Assembly (NCBI GenBank): GCA_937921775.1 | Contig: CAKZUK010000102.1 | Location: 1-64,000 of the forward strand | Direction of reading: 5' to 3' | DNA from: an uncultured Saprospiraceae bacterium | Lineage (GTDB): Bacteria; Bacteroidota; Bacteroidia; Chitinophagales; Saprospiraceae | DNA: 64,000 bases | Notes under the pieces: model-generated | Databases searched by the model: none | What the model was told of the DNA's origin: nothing | Seen by the model: the letters and a program-made list of their open reading frames with translations, nothing else | Shown: positions 61,909 to 64,000 of the stretch, in pieces | How positions within the stretch are numbered: the first letter of the stretch is position 1 | Layout of the letters: the number at the start of each line of letters is the position of its first letter | Translations under genes and position numbers: made by a program

Positions 61909-62694
61909 TTACATACGTATATAAAAATATTTGCATAACAAATCATCAAAATCTGTCTTATTTTTTACTTTTTTGCTTTTGACAGCACTGCCTTCTGTTA
62001 TTTTCAGTGTATCTCCAGTCAAGGAAATACGACCTGTGAGTGTCGGTCTTGTAATGATGATCTTTTGAGTAAAATGTGAATCAGGACTGGTCTGCGTATA
62101 ATGACACATTTCTTCAAAGTCTGTATAGTTCATTTTGTCCTTTCTGAAAATGTATTCTGGACTAGCTATCGTATCCTCGTTCGAGATGCCATCAAGAGGC
62201 GCTACCCATTTGCTAACTTGAAGGTGAGTTTCATCATATTGGTCAATTTGGAAATTACCTTTTAGATCATGCTGTATCAAACCCAAGCTCAGGGCTAAAG
62301 GTCCCATTGCAAATGCTCCAAATCCGACATCAGAGAGATATTCATCTTCACCTAACTTTACGAGTACAGCCATATGCGCATGTTCCTTTCCATAACCAGT
62401 AGCTTCCTTGTACACCCGACAAGTAATTAGTTTGGCTTCAAAGCCTAAGGTCAATAACAATTGATAGAATAAGCCATTGAGTTCATAGCAAAATCCACCT
62501 CTTCCATTAGTAATCACTTTCGTGAAAATGCGATTGATATCTAAGCGAATCTCCGTATTATAATGAATGTCTAAATTTTCGAAAGGGATATGTAATAGAT
62601 GTGCTTTTTGTAAAAGACTAAGTGTGTCAAGGTCGACTTTTGGCTTGAGCTTAAATTTTATTCGTTTTAGATAGCTGCTTATATTTATCTCCAT
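61909..62694 (-). CDS. Arylamine N-acetyltransferase-like protein (start revised from 62874)
   Basis: LLQKAHLLHIPFENLDIHYN, TNGRGGFCYELNGLFYQLLLTLGFEAKLI, HAHMAVLVKLGEDEYLSDVGFG; upstream 60 codons lie over the aquaporin gene and are not NAT-like. Confidence 0.9.
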   Translation of the reverse strand: MEINISSYLKRIKFKLKPKVDLDTLSLLQKAHLLHIPFENLDIHYNTEIRLDINRIFTKVITNGRGGFCYELNGLFYQLLLTLGFEAKLITCRVYKEATGYGKEHAHMAVLVKLGEDEYLSDVGFGAFAMGPLALSLGLIQHDLKGNFQIDQYDETHLQVSKWVAPLDGISNEDTIASPEYIFRKDKMNYTDFEEMCHYTQTSPDSHFTQKIIITRPTLTGRISLTGDTLKITEGSAVKSKKVKNKTDFDDLLCKYFYIRM

Positions 62695-62732
62695 ACTAAT
62701 TCTCGGTTCATAAACTCTAATGAAGTTAAGTC

Positions 62733-63368
62733 TTATTCTCGCAACAGCTTCCAAGTAAAAGTCGCCAACACCGCACCAATAATAGGTGCCGCTATATAAA
62801 GCCACAAACTGGTCAACTCCCCAGAGACCAATGCTGGTCCAATAGATCGAGCAGGGTTCATAGAAGCGCCACAAATAGGTCCCGCAAACATGGCTTCTAG
62901 CAAAACAGTACCACCTACAGCAATAGCAGTATACGGGCTGGTCTCTTTATTTTGGCTAACAAAGAGAATGACTAGCATCAGAAAAAAAGTAAGTATTATC
63001 TCCAAAACAAAAGACTGCATTTCAGAACCTTGGGGAAGTGTGGCGCCAAGGTTGGGGTGAGAAGGAAAAAGAAATTTCAGGGTAGCTGCTGCTAGAATCG
63101 CTCCTGCTAATTGTGCAATGATGTAAGGCATTAAATCTGATTTCTTAAATCGATCGGTCAGCGCAAAGCCAATGGTCACTGCTGGATTAATATGAGCGCC
63201 AGATAAACTACCAAATGAGAAAATCATTGCCATGACGATAAGCCCGAAGGTAATCGCGATTCCAACGTGACCCATAGAGCCATTTGTCAAGTCATTAATA
63301 ACTACAGCACCAGGACCACAAAATATGAGGGCATAGGTTCCGAGGGCTTCTGCAACATATCTTTTCAT
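62733..63368 (-). CDS. MIP family channel (aquaporin/glycerol facilitator)
   Basis: Two NPA motifs: SGAHINPAVTIGFAL and CGASMNPARSIGPAL. Confidence 0.95.
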   Translation of the reverse strand: MKRYVAEALGTYALIFCGPGAVVINDLTNGSMGHVGIAITFGLIVMAMIFSFGSLSGAHINPAVTIGFALTDRFKKSDLMPYIIAQLAGAILAAATLKFLFPSHPNLGATLPQGSEMQSFVLEIILTFFLMLVILFVSQNKETSPYTAIAVGGTVLLEAMFAGPICGASMNPARSIGPALVSGELTSLWLYIAAPIIGAVLATFTWKLLRE

Positions 63369-63466
63369 GTCTTTTATTTAAATTTGAGTCTTCTTGAAGG
63401 TTTTACTATAAAATTAAACGAAGGTTCGAAGTTATTGAAAAAACTTCAAGAAGACTCATGTGTTTG

Positions 63467-64000
63467 TTAAACTCTGCTAAGAACGAACAAAAACTCGCGA
63501 CCAATCTGTCGACAAGCTTCGTCATAAGTTTGAGCTTCCTTAGCTGTTCCGTCTGATGCTTTAGGGTCATTAAAAGGAATAGATAACTTAAAGTCAGCTC
63601 CCTCTACATTAGGACAGGCTGTTTCTGCATCGGTGCAAACCATGACTGCCGCAAAACCCTTCTTAGGATTTGGAGCTTCATCATACTTTTTAGAAAAAGC
63701 TTGATAAGGAACCATGCCTTCAGACCAGCTGATATCATATTTTGGATTACTAGAAGTTACTTCTGAAACACTGACGTCAAAGCCAGCTCTTTTTATTGCT
63801 TCTACTGCGTTTTTGTTGAAGGCAGTTGCTTCAGTTCCACCAGAATAGGTTTCAACTTCAGGAAGCTTATAGTAATTAGCAGCTGTGGCCATCCAAATTG
63901 CCCCGAGGTGAGATCTTCTAGAGTTGTGCGTGCAGATGACGTTAATACGGGGTGTTACTCCTTCTTCAATTTTTCCTGCAATATAATCGCTTAGCGATCG
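63467..64000 (-). CDS. Low-molecular-weight phosphatase/arsenate reductase-like protein, 5' end truncated by window edge
   Basis: Frame stays open past the listed start: RSLSDYIAGKIEEGVTPRINVICTHNSRRSHLGAIWMATAANYY...; P-loop CTHNSRRS. Confidence 0.85.
   Translation of the reverse strand, partial: RSLSDYIAGKIEEGVTPRINVICTHNSRRSHLGAIWMATAANYYKLPEVETYSGGTEATAFNKNAVEAIKRAGFDVSVSEVTSSNPKYDISWSEGMVPYQAFSKKYDEAPNPKKGFAAVMVCTDAETACPNVEGADFKLSIPFNDPKASDGTAKEAQTYDEACRQIGREFLFVLSRV

Noticed and set aside
1-64000. tRNA/rRNA genes, prophage or insertion sequences
   Set aside because: No tRNA T-arm-like GTTCRANYC motifs in a cloverleaf context, no rRNA-like sequence and no transposase/integrase ORF recognised by reading; a tRNAscan/Infernal run would be decisive.

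Overview
This 64 kb window looks like a Bacteroidota chromosome, probably Saprospiria-like (inferred from T9SS sorting domains, gldA/gldF/gldG and SprB-type repeats). Most of it is conserved single-copy genes: ndk, DHH phosphoesterase, FKBP, prfB, cutA, pfkA, an N-acetylglucosamine kinase-like gene, fmt, OmpA, gldAFG, DUF368, aroE, PRODH, a three-piece pntAB and a DEAD-box helicase. These are mixed with secreted or T9SS-sorted proteins. No tRNA, rRNA, CRISPR array or clear prophage/transposase was seen. The main observations are: (1) prfB keeps the programmed +1 frameshift site and its first 20 codons are missing from the ORF track; (2) a DUF6090-like gene is split at an A8 tract; (3) an ECF sigma factor is followed by a protein with both an inner-membrane helix and a predicted outer-membrane barrel, then by a giant SprB/T9SS adhesin, with a strong hairpin 24 nt upstream of the sigma start; (4) several families of long imperfect intergenic palindromes (MITE/REP-like) recur across the window; (5) a hypothetical gene near 39.2-40.1 kb appears decayed; (6) an aquaporin and an ArsC-like phosphatase at the right edge suggest an arsenic detoxification operon; (7) an accessory stretch at 41.7-44.4 kb contains two unknown proteins and a standalone ABC-like ATPase. 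No clearly new system is proven. The sigma/trans-envelope locus and the palindrome families are the best candidates. All family calls come from reading motifs; no database search was run.
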